From NCBI GenBank assembly GCA_028015205.1, contig CM051517.1:57039455-57103454 (forward strand): a stretch of 64,000 nt of DNA, written 5' to 3'. This DNA is from Mytilisepta virgata. Its lineage: Eukaryota; Mollusca; Bivalvia; Mytilida; Mytilidae. The position numbers and the translations under genes are program-made. The notes below the pieces were generated by a model. It was not told the DNA's origin. It did no database searches and saw only the letters and a list, made by a program, of their open reading frames with translations. This document shows positions 1-11,700 of the stretch, one piece after another; the first letter of the stretch is position 1; each line of letters begins with the position of its first letter.

Positions 1-628
1 TCGTCACTCTTGAGAGTTGTAAATAACAAACAATATATACATTATTTTAAAAGATTTATTACAGTTCTATATTCATCATTAACAAAACAAACACAATAAT
101 TAATGACAATCAAGTAATATCGGAAATTACAAGATAATTTGGAATTTACCTTAAGTCTTTCAGAATTTATTTTTAACCATTTTTCTCGTTTAAGGTGTAT
201 ATTTCGTCGACAAAAACGAGATAATGTTGAAAAATAAATCTTACTAACTACGGCATGACTTAAATCGCAAAATCGAAATGTAAAATAAAGGGGTAGAGGG
301 TCATCTTGTCCAAATCAGGGATTCACATAACTCCTTTAAATTTATTCAATGAAAATAACGCATTAGTGTATATTAAATGAATTTTGTTATTACATTTTGT
401 ATAAAAAATACATTAAATGTTTTTGACTTATGCCTACTTCCTGATTTTTTTCGACAAATAATCAAAATTTATGCATAAACAATGAAAAAAAAATATGAAT
501 AATTTAAAAGTTATAATTTTATTCTTAATTGAATTGTCGAGTGGATTCTTATGGCGAATGTTCCTGTCGAATAGAATTTAAAAAAATGCACATTTATAAC
601 TTGCAAACGAATAACCATATAACGTATG
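1..628. other. AT-rich non-coding DNA
   Basis: No ORF, exon-like segment, tandem array or recognised repeat was seen. Short poly-A and poly-T runs only. Confidence 0.6.
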
Positions 629-1558
629 TTCCCCGAACGTCAACTTTTTAGAAATCGTAATTGATACATGTTGTTGTTTTAGCAATTAAAGTGTGTTCAA
701 CTGGGGTACATTAGGGGTGTATATAAATACACATATATATGAGGACATTATTTAAAAAAAATATATAATTTGGAATAAAACAAAATTAAAGAAATAAGTA
801 TTTGAAGTAAATTTATAAGTTTGAATAAAATACTTTATATATTTTACTATCGAAATATTTTTTAAAATGAGCCTCTGCTTAAAACTCAAGGAAATTAATA
901 ACTTAAAGAAAATAAATTAGATGTATTTAAAAAAAGTATGTCATTTTATTACTCATTTCACCTTTTAATTATAGCAGAGACGTATATAACAGTATTGGTA
1001 TATATGTCTCTGATTATAGTAAGGTTAAGTAAATGATAAATTCCTTGATGCATATTTTATGTTCAGCTTCCAACCTTAAGTTTTGCAAAGTGAACACATT
1101 TCAGATTTGACTCATGCCCTAACCCAAGCCAATGTACACACCAAGCTATGTTTAAGTATATAACTGAACAAAACTTCAGTTTTACATTACATAGTTTAAA
1201 GATGCAAATGCACAACTATGTGTTTTTTTTTTTGTTGAATTTCAGTGCTTTATTGTGTGCTTTTTTAAATGTTTTGATAGACATTTCATTGGTTTGTTTC
1301 TGTGAATTTTATTGTATTTATTGTTCCATCAACTAATAATTTGTCATACAATATGTGTTAGTTACACCAACAAGGAACATATTAATTAATTTGATACATA
1401 TATAATTAAGAGACAATTATTGCAACACAGATAAAACAAAACTCAGGTGATTTTTTTACCTGTGAAAGTAATTGTTTAACCCTTAAATGGACCCCTTAAT
1501 CAGGTTTAATGAAGGGGAAAAATGTTCTTTGATCTTTGAAAAGTTGACGTTCGGGGAA
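629..1558. mobile_element. MITE-like element with 20-bp inverted ends
   Basis: TTCCCCGAACGTCAACTTTT at 629-648 has its exact reverse complement at 1539-1558. The interior is AT-rich with no convincing gene. No clear target-site duplication was seen. Confidence 0.6.
968..1019. repeat. 38-bp hairpin flanked by 7-bp direct repeats
   Basis: The stem at 975-1012 pairs CAGAGAC with GTCTCTG and TATATA sequences around a short loop. ATTATAG occurs directly on both sides (968-974 and 1013-1019), like a miniature insertion with a duplicated target. It lies inside the 629-1558 element. Confidence 0.5.
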
Positions 1559-2320
1559 TCAGCCGTTACTGTGACAGAAAGCGACTATGATGTCATATAA
1601 TTATTTAATGTTAAAATTCTACAAAAATCTGCATATAAATATGCGGCAAACATATAATTAACTGTATTTAATAATATTGATGACATCGGAAACTTAAACT
1701 GAAAACTAAAAATGTGCAAGAGAAGGTGAGCGAATTTACATTCAAACGGATCAAGCAAACAAAATACACATGTACAATACACACAGAACACGTTTTTGAT
1801 GGCGTAATTAGGATTTATTTTCAAAATCATGCTCATGGAGTTTAATTCATTCAATAAGTGATTTTGTTAAACCATTGTGCAATCTACGATAATACGGGTT
1901 TCTTCGTCAAAAACATATTATTACCTCCTGTAGTCTTTCAAGTGCTTGTTGGTAACAAGAAACTGCAGGCAAACCCCATGGTCGCCACGCCATTGTATGT
2001 ATGTATTTATAAAATTACAATTGTATACTCTTTAAAAACAGAAAATATTAATGAAGAGATAATATATACTTTCAGGAACTGTATATGAAGTATTATATGA
2101 TTCCTGATACTTTCTATAGTTATATTCTTAATCAAAAAGGTATCAAAATAATGTTTGTTTTGAGTAAATCATTTTTCCGTTTGATCATAAACTTTTTGTG
2201 ATTTTGTTCAATTTCTGAATTTGTTACAAAAACATATTCCGACGCGGAAAATTCATTAAAATTATTTTTTATAAATCATTATTGCACATAATAGGTTTCT
2301 TTTCAATAGATCACTGTGTC
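1559..2320. other. AT-rich non-coding DNA
   Basis: Only short ORFs without family resemblance. I see no splice-supported exon or repeat structure. Confidence 0.5.
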
Positions 2321-2348
2321 GCGTGAGGAGATTTCGTCCGTGAGGATT
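2321..2348 (+). repeat. Left inverted end of the 6-kb element
   Basis: This is a GC-richer stretch in AT-rich surroundings. It matches the reverse complement of 8357-8384 at 27 of 28 positions. It is followed by a further GC-rich segment to about 2470 that is not matched on the other side. Confidence 0.7.
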
Positions 2349-3169
2349 TGACGTCCCGCATGCGTACAAAGGCGGAACTATTTCGATGCAGTTCCGGTGT
2401 GAGCACCTCATGCTGCTACTAGCCAACAGGTACTTCCGCCTGATATATGACTTCCGGGAATGGGTGGCAAAAACAAACATATGTCGTGTGTTTGATTTGT
2501 ATTGATTACTATTGAATTATGCAGAAAATGAACAAAATAAACATAAAAAAACATTTACATACATATTATAATTTAATAACAAAATAACCCAGACAAAATA
2601 ATAAGCAGTTAAATGCACCTTTTGAACAGTGTTGATGCAAACGGAAAACTCAAAAAGGGGGGGGGGGGTAAAATTGTAGCCTGGAAAAGAAATTTGGCAT
2701 ACACCTCTTTATATAAAAAAAACTATGGCATTGTCCTACAGTTTAAAGACATATCAGTAAAAAAGGGGGGGGGGGGGGGGTGCTAGCAGGATTTCTGATA
2801 TTATGAAATTCTGCACTTAAAAACTTAAATCTGCACGGGCTACCCAAATTTAAAAAAAACATTCAATCATGAAGTCGGTTATTCAAAATGGGCAATCCCA
2901 TATCTTGAAAGATGTAATCCAAGTTTCTCGATTGGGGAATAAATAATCCTACCCTAAAAATAATTGTGGAAAATAAAATTTCTATTTTTAAAAATAAACA
3001 CACTGATGCTGCAGAATTTGTCAGCTCCCTTCCCATTAAAGAAATAATTAGTTGTCTCCATATAAACACAAAAAATCCATACTTTCTCTTCCTTCTTTAA
3101 TTCCTTATAGTTTCTAAATTTATTAGAACAGATTATTCAGCAAAAGAAATTTTAATCTTATATTTGATT

Positions 3170-3650
3170 TAAAATAAGATGAATTAGGTAAAACATTAGG
3201 CTTGGCTTTAAATATGGGAACACTTGTTCTCATTTTGTCTACTGTTCATTTTTATTACATATAAAAACAATCTAATTAAAATGATATGAAAAAGGAAGGA
3301 TATGGGGTATGCATCATTGAGGCTTTATCCCGATTTAAAAATATCTTGAAAAATTATATCATCTAGTGATCGCCAATGATGTGGCCTTCAACATTGAGCA
3401 ACAGCCCAAAACACATGTATATCATTACCTGGCCCTGAAATAAATGTCAAGCATTAAATAATAATCACCACAAATCCCAAAATAAACAAAACAATTCACA
3501 TAGAAACAACAAAGAAGACGCAATACAACCACCGAAAATGCATCGTCCTGCCTAAGGACAGACATTTATACAACATGGTGGGGTTAAACATGTTTCTGAG
3601 TACTCAATCCTCCCCTACATCCTGGGTCAGTGGCCAGAATAATAGAAAGA
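3170..3650. repeat. Dispersed repeat, family also at 20985-21920 and 54840-55020
   Basis: It shares segments such as GCCTTCAACATTGAGCAACAGCCC-like text, CACAAATCCCA, and CAACCACCG...CATCCTG with the two other copies. I could not assign it to a class. The surrounding 2490-3170 stretch holds two poly-G tracts (near 2658 and 2765) and nothing else recognised. Confidence 0.5.
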
Positions 3651-3984
3651 CAGACAATAAAATTTTAAGCTCTAGATTCAACAAGCCAAGCACTAAAACA
3701 TAAACATATGAAAAAATAAAACTGGCATACTAAAAAGTGCTTTGTACTTATAATGCTTACATTCCCATTTGGTCTATTACTTTTTATGTGTTTTTATGGG
3801 ATATGATTTGGTTAATTTCCATTTGGTCTTCTTCTTTTTATAGTTTCAGTTTCATGTCAATGGTTTAGCAAACATCTGACATTTTTGTGAAGTATGATCA
3901 GATTTTACTTTCTTTTGCAAGTTGTTCAAAAGTGCCCCCCCTTTTTTATTTAAATTTTTTGTGTCTTGTATGTGCATAGATTTT

Positions 3985-6451
3985 TACTATGTAAATGGGG
4001 TAAAAATATGCACAGGCTGGCAATTCTCATGGCTCATACTGATCATATATACAATATTCTATCATTCTTTGGTACTTTATATGTAAACGGGGTAACAATA
4101 TGCACAGGCTGGCAATTCTCATGGCTCATACTGATCATGACTGTAATATTCTATCATTTTATGGTATCTTATTAGTAAACGGGGTAAAAATATGCACAGG
4201 CTGGCAATTCTCATGGCTCATACAGATCATATATACAATATTCTATCATTCTTTGGTACTTTATATGTAAACGGGGTAACAATATGCACAGGCTGGCAAT
4301 TCTCATGGCTCATACTGATCATATATACAATATTCTATCATTCTTTGGTACTTTATATGTAAACGGGGTGAACATTTGCACAGGCTGGCAATTCTCATGG
4401 CTCATACTGATCATATATACAATATTCTATCATTCTTTGGTACTTTATATGTAAACAAGGTAAAAATATGCACAGGCTGGCAATTCTCATAGCTCATACT
4501 GATGATGACTATAATATTCTATCATTTTATGGTACTTTATTAGTAAACGGGGTAAAAATATGCACAGGCTGGCAATTCTCATGGCTCATACTGATCATAT
4601 ATACAATATTCTATCATTCTTTGGTACTTTATATGTAAACGGGGTGAAAATTTGCACAGGCTGGCAATTCTCATGGCTCATACTGATCATATATACAATA
4701 TTCTGTCATTCTATGTTACTTTATATGTAAACAAGGTAAAAATATGCACAGGCTGGCAATTCTCATGGCTCATACTGATCATATATACAATATTCTATCA
4801 TTTTATGGTACTTTATATTTAAATGGGGTAAAAATATGGACAGGTTTGCAATTCTCATGGCTCATATTAATCATGACAACAATATTCTATCACTTTATGC
4901 TACTTTATATGTAAACAGGGTAAAAATATGCACAGGCTGGCAATTCTCATGGCTCATACTGATCATATATATAATATTCTATCATTCTTTGGTACTTTAT
5001 ATGTAAACGGGGTGAACATTTGCACAGGCTGGCAATTCTCATGGCTCATACTGATCATATATACAATATTCTATCATTCTTTGGTACTTTATATGTAAAC
5101 AAGGTAAAAATATGCACAGGCTGGCAATTCTCATGGCTCATACTGATCATATATATAATATTCTATCATTTTATGGTACTTTATATGTAAACAGGGTAAA
5201 AATATGCACAGGCTGGCAATTCTCATGGCTCATACTGACCATAAATACAATATTCTATCATTCTTTGGTACTTTATATGTAAACGGGGTGAAAATTTGCA
5301 CAGGCTGGCAATTCTCATGGCTCATACTGATCATATATACAATATTCTGTCATTCTATGTTACTTTATATGTAAACAAGGTAAAAATATGCACAGGCTGG
5401 CAATTCTCATGGCTCATACTGATCATATATACAATATTCTATCATTTTATGGTACTTTATATTTAAATGGGGTAAAAATATGGACAGGCGTGCAATTCTC
5501 ATGGCTCATATTAATCATGACAACAATATCCTATCACTTTATGGTACTTTATATGTAAACAGGGTAAAAATATGCACAGGCTGGCAATTCTCATGGCCCA
5601 TACTGATCATATATATAATATTCTATCATTCTTTGGTACTTTATATGTAAACGGGGTGAACATTTGCACAGGCTGGCAATTCTCATGGCTCATACTGATC
5701 ATATATACAATATTCTATCATTCTTTGGTACTTTATATGTAAACAAGGTAAAAATATGCACAGGCTGGCAATTCTCATAGCTCATACTGATCATATATAT
5801 AATATTCTATCATTTTATGGTACTTTATATGTAAACAAGGTAAAAATATGCACAGGATGGCAATTCTCATGGCTCATACTGATCATATATATAATATTCT
5901 ATCATTTTATGGTACTTTATATGTAAACAGGGTAAAAATATGCACAGGCTGGCAATTCTCATGGCTCATGCTGATCATGACTATAATATTCTATCATTTT
6001 ATGGTACTTTATTTGTAAACAGGGTAAAAATATGCACAGGCTGGCAATTCTCATGGCTCATACTTATCATATATACAATATTCTGTCATTTTATGGTACT
6101 TTATATGTAAACAGGGTAAAAATATGCACAGGCTGGCAATTCTCATGGCTCATACTTATCATATATACAATATTCTATCATTCTTTGGTACTTTATATGT
6201 AAACAAGGTAAAAATATGCACAGGCTGGCAATTCTCATGGCTCATACTGATGATGACTATAATCTATCATTTTATGGTACTTTATTAGTAAACGGGGTAA
6301 AAATATGCACAGGCTGGCAATTCTCATGGCTCATACTTATCATATATACAATATTCTGTCATTTTATGGTACTTTATATGTAAACAGGGTAAAAATATGC
6401 ACAGGCTGGCAATTCTCATGGCTCATACTTATCATATATACAATATTCTGT
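3985..6451 (+). repeat. 92-bp satellite array, plus orientation
   Basis: About 27 units, each with GCACAGGCTGGCAATTCTCA, then GGCTCATACTGATCATATAT, then a GGTACTTTATATGTAAACGG segment. Unit variants alternate (CTTTGG or TTATGG, AACGGGG or AACAAGG). Blocks such as 4540-4800 and 5230-5450 recur, indicating duplication of several units at once. No gene is present. Confidence 0.93.
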
Positions 6452-7770
6452 CACAGACTAATGGTTTTCTGACAGTCACTTTTGTTTTTACTGCAGAGGT
6501 AAACTGCTTTTGCCTTTGACAGAGAGACAATTCTTTTTTGTTCTGTTGAGTCAAACAAATTTCTTCCTCTATAAAATATGGTTAAATCTAGTAATTGCTT
6601 TCTATGGTACTTTATATGTAAACGGGGTAAAAATATGCACAGGCTGGCAATTCTCATGTCTCATACTGATCATATATACAATATTCTATCATTCTATGGT
6701 ACTATATATGTAAACGGGGTAAAAATATGCAAGGCTGGCAATTCTAATGGCTCATATTAATCATGACAGCAATATTCTATCATTTTATGTAAACAGGGTA
6801 GAATATTGTATACATGATCAGTATGAGAAATGAGAATTGCCAGCCTGTGCATATTTTTACCCCATTTACATATATAGTACTATAAAATGATAGAATATTG
6901 TTGTCATGATTAATATGAGCCATGAGAATTGCCAGCCTATGCATATTTTTACCCCGTTTACATATATAGTACCATAAAATGATAGAATATTGTATATATG
7001 ATCAGTATGAGCCATGAGAATTGCCAGCCTATGCATATTTTTACCCTGTTTACATATATAGTACCATAAAATGATAGAATATTGTTGTCATGATTAAAAT
7101 GAGTCATGAGAATTGCCAGCCTGTCCATATCTTTACCCCATTTAAATATAAAGTACCACAGAATGATAGAATATTGTATATATGATCAGTATGAGCCATG
7201 AGAATTGCCAGCCTGTGCATATTTTTACCCTGTTTACATATAAAGTAGCATAGAATGACAGAATATTGTATATATGATCAGTATGAGACATGAGAATTGC
7301 CAGCCTGTGCATATTTTGACCCCATTTATATATAAAGTACCATAGAATGACAGAATATTGTATATATAATTAGTATGAGCCATGAGAATTGCCAGTCTGT
7401 GCATATTTTTACCCCGTTTACATATATAGTACCATAAAATGATAGAATATTGCTGTCATGATTAATATGAGCCATTAGAATTGCCAGCCTTGCATATTTT
7501 TACCCCGTTTACATATATAGTACCATAGAATGATAGAATATTGTATATATGATCAGTATGAGACATGAGAATTGCCAGCCTGTGCATATTTTTACCCCGT
7601 TTACATATAAAGTACCATAGAATGCAATTACTAGATTTAACCATATTTTATAGAGGAAGAAATTTGTTTGATTCAACAGAACAAAAAAGAATTGTCTCTC
7701 TGTCAAAGGCAAAAGCAGTTTACCTCTGCAGTAAAAACAAAAGTGACTGTCAGAAAACCATTAGTCTGTG
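6452..7770. repeat. Large inverted repeat (arms about 330 bp) inside the satellite
   Basis: The arms are 6452-6784 and 7438-7770, near-identical, centred at about 7111. Each arm has a unique segment of about 145 bp (starting CACAGACTAATGGTTTTCTG) followed by two satellite units. Transcripts could fold into a long hairpin. The short ORFs in the two arms are mirror copies, not genes. Confidence 0.85.
6790..7622 (-). repeat. 92-bp satellite array, inverted block
   Basis: About nine units of the same satellite in the opposite orientation (plus strand reads ATGAGAATTGCCAGCCTGTG). At the switch point near 6790-6800 a unit is truncated after ATTTTATGTAAACAGGGTA and joins directly to an inverted unit. 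Confidence 0.93.
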
Positions 7771-7874
7771 AATTAGTTAATATTATTTGATCAAGTTGCA
7801 AAAGAATGAAGGAAACTTTTCTTTAACATTTTTTAAAGAAACTTTTTAAAAAAAATTAATACGCCCGCCCCCCA

Positions 7875-7906
<32 letters not shown>

Positions 7907-8356
7907 TTCCCAAAAACAAATGATTGCTGACTTAAGGTATATTGTTTAATTGATTTAGTACTTGTTTGCATTTTATTACCAGTATTATCATTTTAATCCA
8001 ATTAATTATCCCATAAAAATCGTAAATTTTATTATCAGTGTCTTCAATCCTGACAGGATTTACATTATTTTGAGAATTAATTAATATTATTTGATCGAAA
8101 ACAATTTAACATGATCGTAATAATCAGGGAGTTTATATCAATGATTGTAAATAAATAAATGATATTAAAATGCATCCAAAACTTAATTTTCTTTATACAT
8201 CGCACGTCGAAAAAATACAAAATAGCGTTTTATCCGGTCCGCAATCGATGTTGTTTTTACATTTTGTTGTGCTGGATGATCTCACGGACTGGTTATGCTC
8301 GCGACCCCCTATGTGAGATCCGACAGCCAACACCGGAAATCGGAAACGGAACTGGC

Positions 8357-8384
8357 AATTCTCACGGACGAAATCTCCTCACGC
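8357..8384 (-). repeat. Right inverted end of the 6-kb element
   Basis: It is preceded on the plus strand by AACTGGCAATTCTCACGG. This resembles the GCTGGCAATTCTCATGG core of the 92-bp satellite inside the same element, so the array may derive from the terminus. Confidence 0.7.
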
Positions 8385-8469
8385 TACAACTGAAACTGAT
8401 TAAGTAATTGACAAGCCGTTGTGAGTGATTAACTTGTTAATTGCGTAACGCATGATATCCCACAACCTC

Positions 8470-8532
8470 GAGGTATAATAGTACTATGTATCTATATCTA
8501 AGAACCACGTTAAGGACCACGCTCTGATTGGT
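8470..8532 (+). repeat. Left terminal inverted repeat of the giant element
   Basis: Reading inward it begins GAGGTATAATAGTA, then a short diverged stretch, then ATATCTAAGAACCACGTTA, GGACCA, GCT and ATTGGT. These blocks recur in the same order on the opposite strand at 56801-56863. The flanking CCTC makes CCTCGAGG at the boundary. Confidence 0.85.
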
Positions 8533-8715
8533 CAATATTTATTGTATGTTTGAAAACTGCTATTTCAGTGGTTGAATAGGATTTTTCGGATCGTCTCTTT
8601 ATGTACGTATTATAACAATAAAACCCAAATATTCCGAAAGATTACAAATTAGAGGAACACAATAATAATTCAGTACTTCAATTGTTCAATATTTACAGTA
8701 TTAAGCAATACAAAA

Positions 8716-11700
8716 ATGTCCAGAACTGAAGACCCGGTAAATATTTCTGTAAACAAAAGGATACCGTTCACATAATCCCTACCCTAAACTAAAAAGGATT
8801 TGTTCTTCAAAAATAAAAGTAGGTTTTGTACTTTCACTTTGATTTTTTTCTTCAAATAAAAGCAGTTATGGCGAACGAAGCTTTTTCTAACCTTAGTATG
8901 TAGCACAATATGGCCTGATTCGCTTTAACAAATAAATTAACTTTGGATTGCACTATGGCTGTCCCAATTATTGCCATTTTGGCATTAAACATTAAGACTT
9001 TTCTAAATGACCCATATATGCACTGGCTATAACAACAGAACCATAATTAACGAATGAACTAAAACTAAACCCTAACATGAAGTACACATCCCCTAAACTA
9101 AAAGGGGCTGACAGATATATCAATATTCAACTAAGATTAAGTGATTTGTCTACATCTCATCTATTTTTAAAAGGAAGCAACTATTTGATTTTATGAGGGG
9201 GGGGGGGGGGGGGGGTCTAGGATCAAATGTTTGAATCTGCCAATTTCTTTTGTCGAAAGACGGTCCAGGACTTTTTTTAGGCTGTGGCCTAAATTTTCAT
9301 TTTCATTTAAACCAAAACATTTCCTGATTAACACAGGTCCTGCATTTTTTCACACCTGAAGTGATTCTGTCTTTTTATTTTGCCAAAATCCTGGTCCTGC
9401 CTTTTTATCTCAAATTTGTTTCATTTCCCACCCCACCCCCCCCCATAAAAAATGAAATGGTTGCTCCCAAACTGAGCTTGAAATAATTATTAGATGATTA
9501 AATGGCATTTTCATATTGGCTCTGATATTCTGATATCAGCCTGAGACTCTGATGTCCGAGAGCTTCAGTCTGGGAGCTTATATTGGTTGCGGGCCGATAT
9601 TGAAAATGTCATGTCATAATCAATTTATCACATATTTATTTTCAAGGGCATGCGTGCAAGGATACTATAAGTGACAAAGAATGTAATGCTTAAAACGTAA
9701 ATTAAGGACTTGATTCACAGAAACCGGTTTGATATCAAGTTCTACGGAAGGGCAAGAATATCCAGACGTGCTCCTTCGCATTGCCCAGTTATAGAATCCT
9801 GTGGTAGTCCCAGGCTTCCTACTAATTTTGACTTTCCACAAAGAGGATTACTGCTGTCACAAAAGCTTCTTAACCAGGGTTTTATCAGGGATAAGTTGAT
9901 GTCATCACTTAGGAAATTTTACGGTCGTCATCACGAATTGATTGACCATTACAGTGTTCCAATATCTAAGATGATGTTTGTGACTTCCCCCGGATTGACT
10001 TTGTTGATCTTCAAGGCGGTTGCCGTATACGGAGCAGGAACTGCTTACCCTTTTGGAGCACCTGGGTTCACTCCTGGGTCTTTCCAATGGATTACATTTT
10101 TTTTTATTGCTCCTTAGGTATATTTGTCCTTTTTATAACTATAAGTGAAAAAATATACAGTTTAATAAGCCAACAAATATGAAAAGAACATTTAACTTTT
10201 ACGAAAAGATGAATAAAAACCCCCGTGAAATGGTGCCAATATTTTTTGTACGGAAACTATGCGACATCACTCAAACATATCCAATGTAAAAAAATGGAAT
10301 GGAACTTTTTTTTAGCAATCTGTACATATTGTTCACTTCAGATCTGCTTAAAATTAAATGAACAGTAAAGAAAGTGTATTTTTTTGTAAATTAATCTAGT
10401 TGAAAGATTTCCAAATTGAGTCTTCATGAGTTGTTTTCCGCAAATTCCTGCAGACATTATACAAATGGATGTAATTTGCATCAATTGACCACAGGTAAAC
10501 CAGCAAAAATTATTCATAAAAAGAAATTAAGAAGTTGTCTATTAACTTGAGTTTGCCATAACCAATTGTTTTTAACAAGATGTACCATGATTTTATTCTT
10601 TTGTGATTTCGTACTGGGTTCTCCCCGGGTACTCCGACTTCCTCCACCAATAAAAAATGGCTGCGGAGAAATAGTCTGTGTGCTGAAAACACATAAAACC
10701 CCAACTAATTAAACAAACAGTACATACACACTGTATCTAAGAACCATGGTCAGTACATACACACATTGTATCTAAGAACCATGGTCAGTACATACACACT
10801 GTATCTAAGAACCATGGTCAGTACATACACACTATATCTAAGAACCATGGTCAGTACATACACACTGTATCTAAGAACCATGGTCAGTACATACACACTG
10901 TATCTAAGAACCATGGTCAGTACATACACACTGTATCTAAGAACCATGGTCAGTACATACACACTGTATCTAAGAACCATGGTCAGTACATACACACTGT
11001 ATCTAAGAACCATGGTCAGTACATACACACTGTATCTAAGAACCATGGTCAGTACATATACATTGTATCTAAGAACCATGGTCAGTACATACACACTGTA
11101 TCTAAGAACCATGGTCAGTACATACACACTGTATCTAAGAACCATGGTCAGTACATATTATCTAAGAACCATGGTCAGTACATACACACTGTATCTAAGA
11201 ACCATGGTCAGTACATACACACTGTATCTAAGAACCATGGTCAGTACATACACACTGTATCTAAGAACCATGGTCAGTACATACACACTGTATCTAAGAA
11301 CCATGGTCAGTACATACACACTATATCTAAGAACCATGGTCAGTACATACACACTGTATCTAAGAACCATGGTCAGTACATACACACTGTATCTAAGAAC
11401 CATGGTCAGTACATATACACTGTATCTAAGAACCATGGTCAGTACATACACATTGTATCTAAGAACCATGGTCAGTACATACACACTGTATCTAAGAACC
11501 ATGGTCAGTACATACATGCTGTATCTAAGAACCATGGTCAGTACATACACACTGTATCTAAGAACCATGGTCAGTACATACACACTGTATCTAAGAACCC
11601 TGGTCAGTACATACACACTGTATCTAAGAACCCTGGTCAGTACATACACACTGTATCTAAGAACCCTGGTCAGTACATACACACTGTATCTAAGAACCAT

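Larger units (their letters stand above)
2321..8384. mobile_element. Gene-free 6-kb element with inverted ends and internal 92-bp arrays
   Basis: The sequence GCGTGAGGAGATTTCGTCCG at 2321-2340, extending to 2348, is inverted at 8357-8384 with one mismatch. Similarity continues weakly outward. Inside are a 92-bp tandem array, its inverted counterpart and a large inverted arm pair. No transposase-like ORF is visible, so it looks non-autonomous. The right end lies only about 85 bp from the left terminus of the giant KDZ element. The superfamily is not identified. Confidence 0.6.

Noticed and set aside
4000..6450. Regular direct repeats that might suggest a CRISPR array
   Set aside because: The whole 92-bp unit repeats, with no unique spacers, in a eukaryotic intron-rich context.
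7863..7903. Long poly-C and poly-G tracts (also near 2658, 2765, 9198, 25595, 33950, 56470 and 61730)
   Set aside because: Homopolymer runs scattered without relation to genes or element ends; lengths are unreliable in sequencing.
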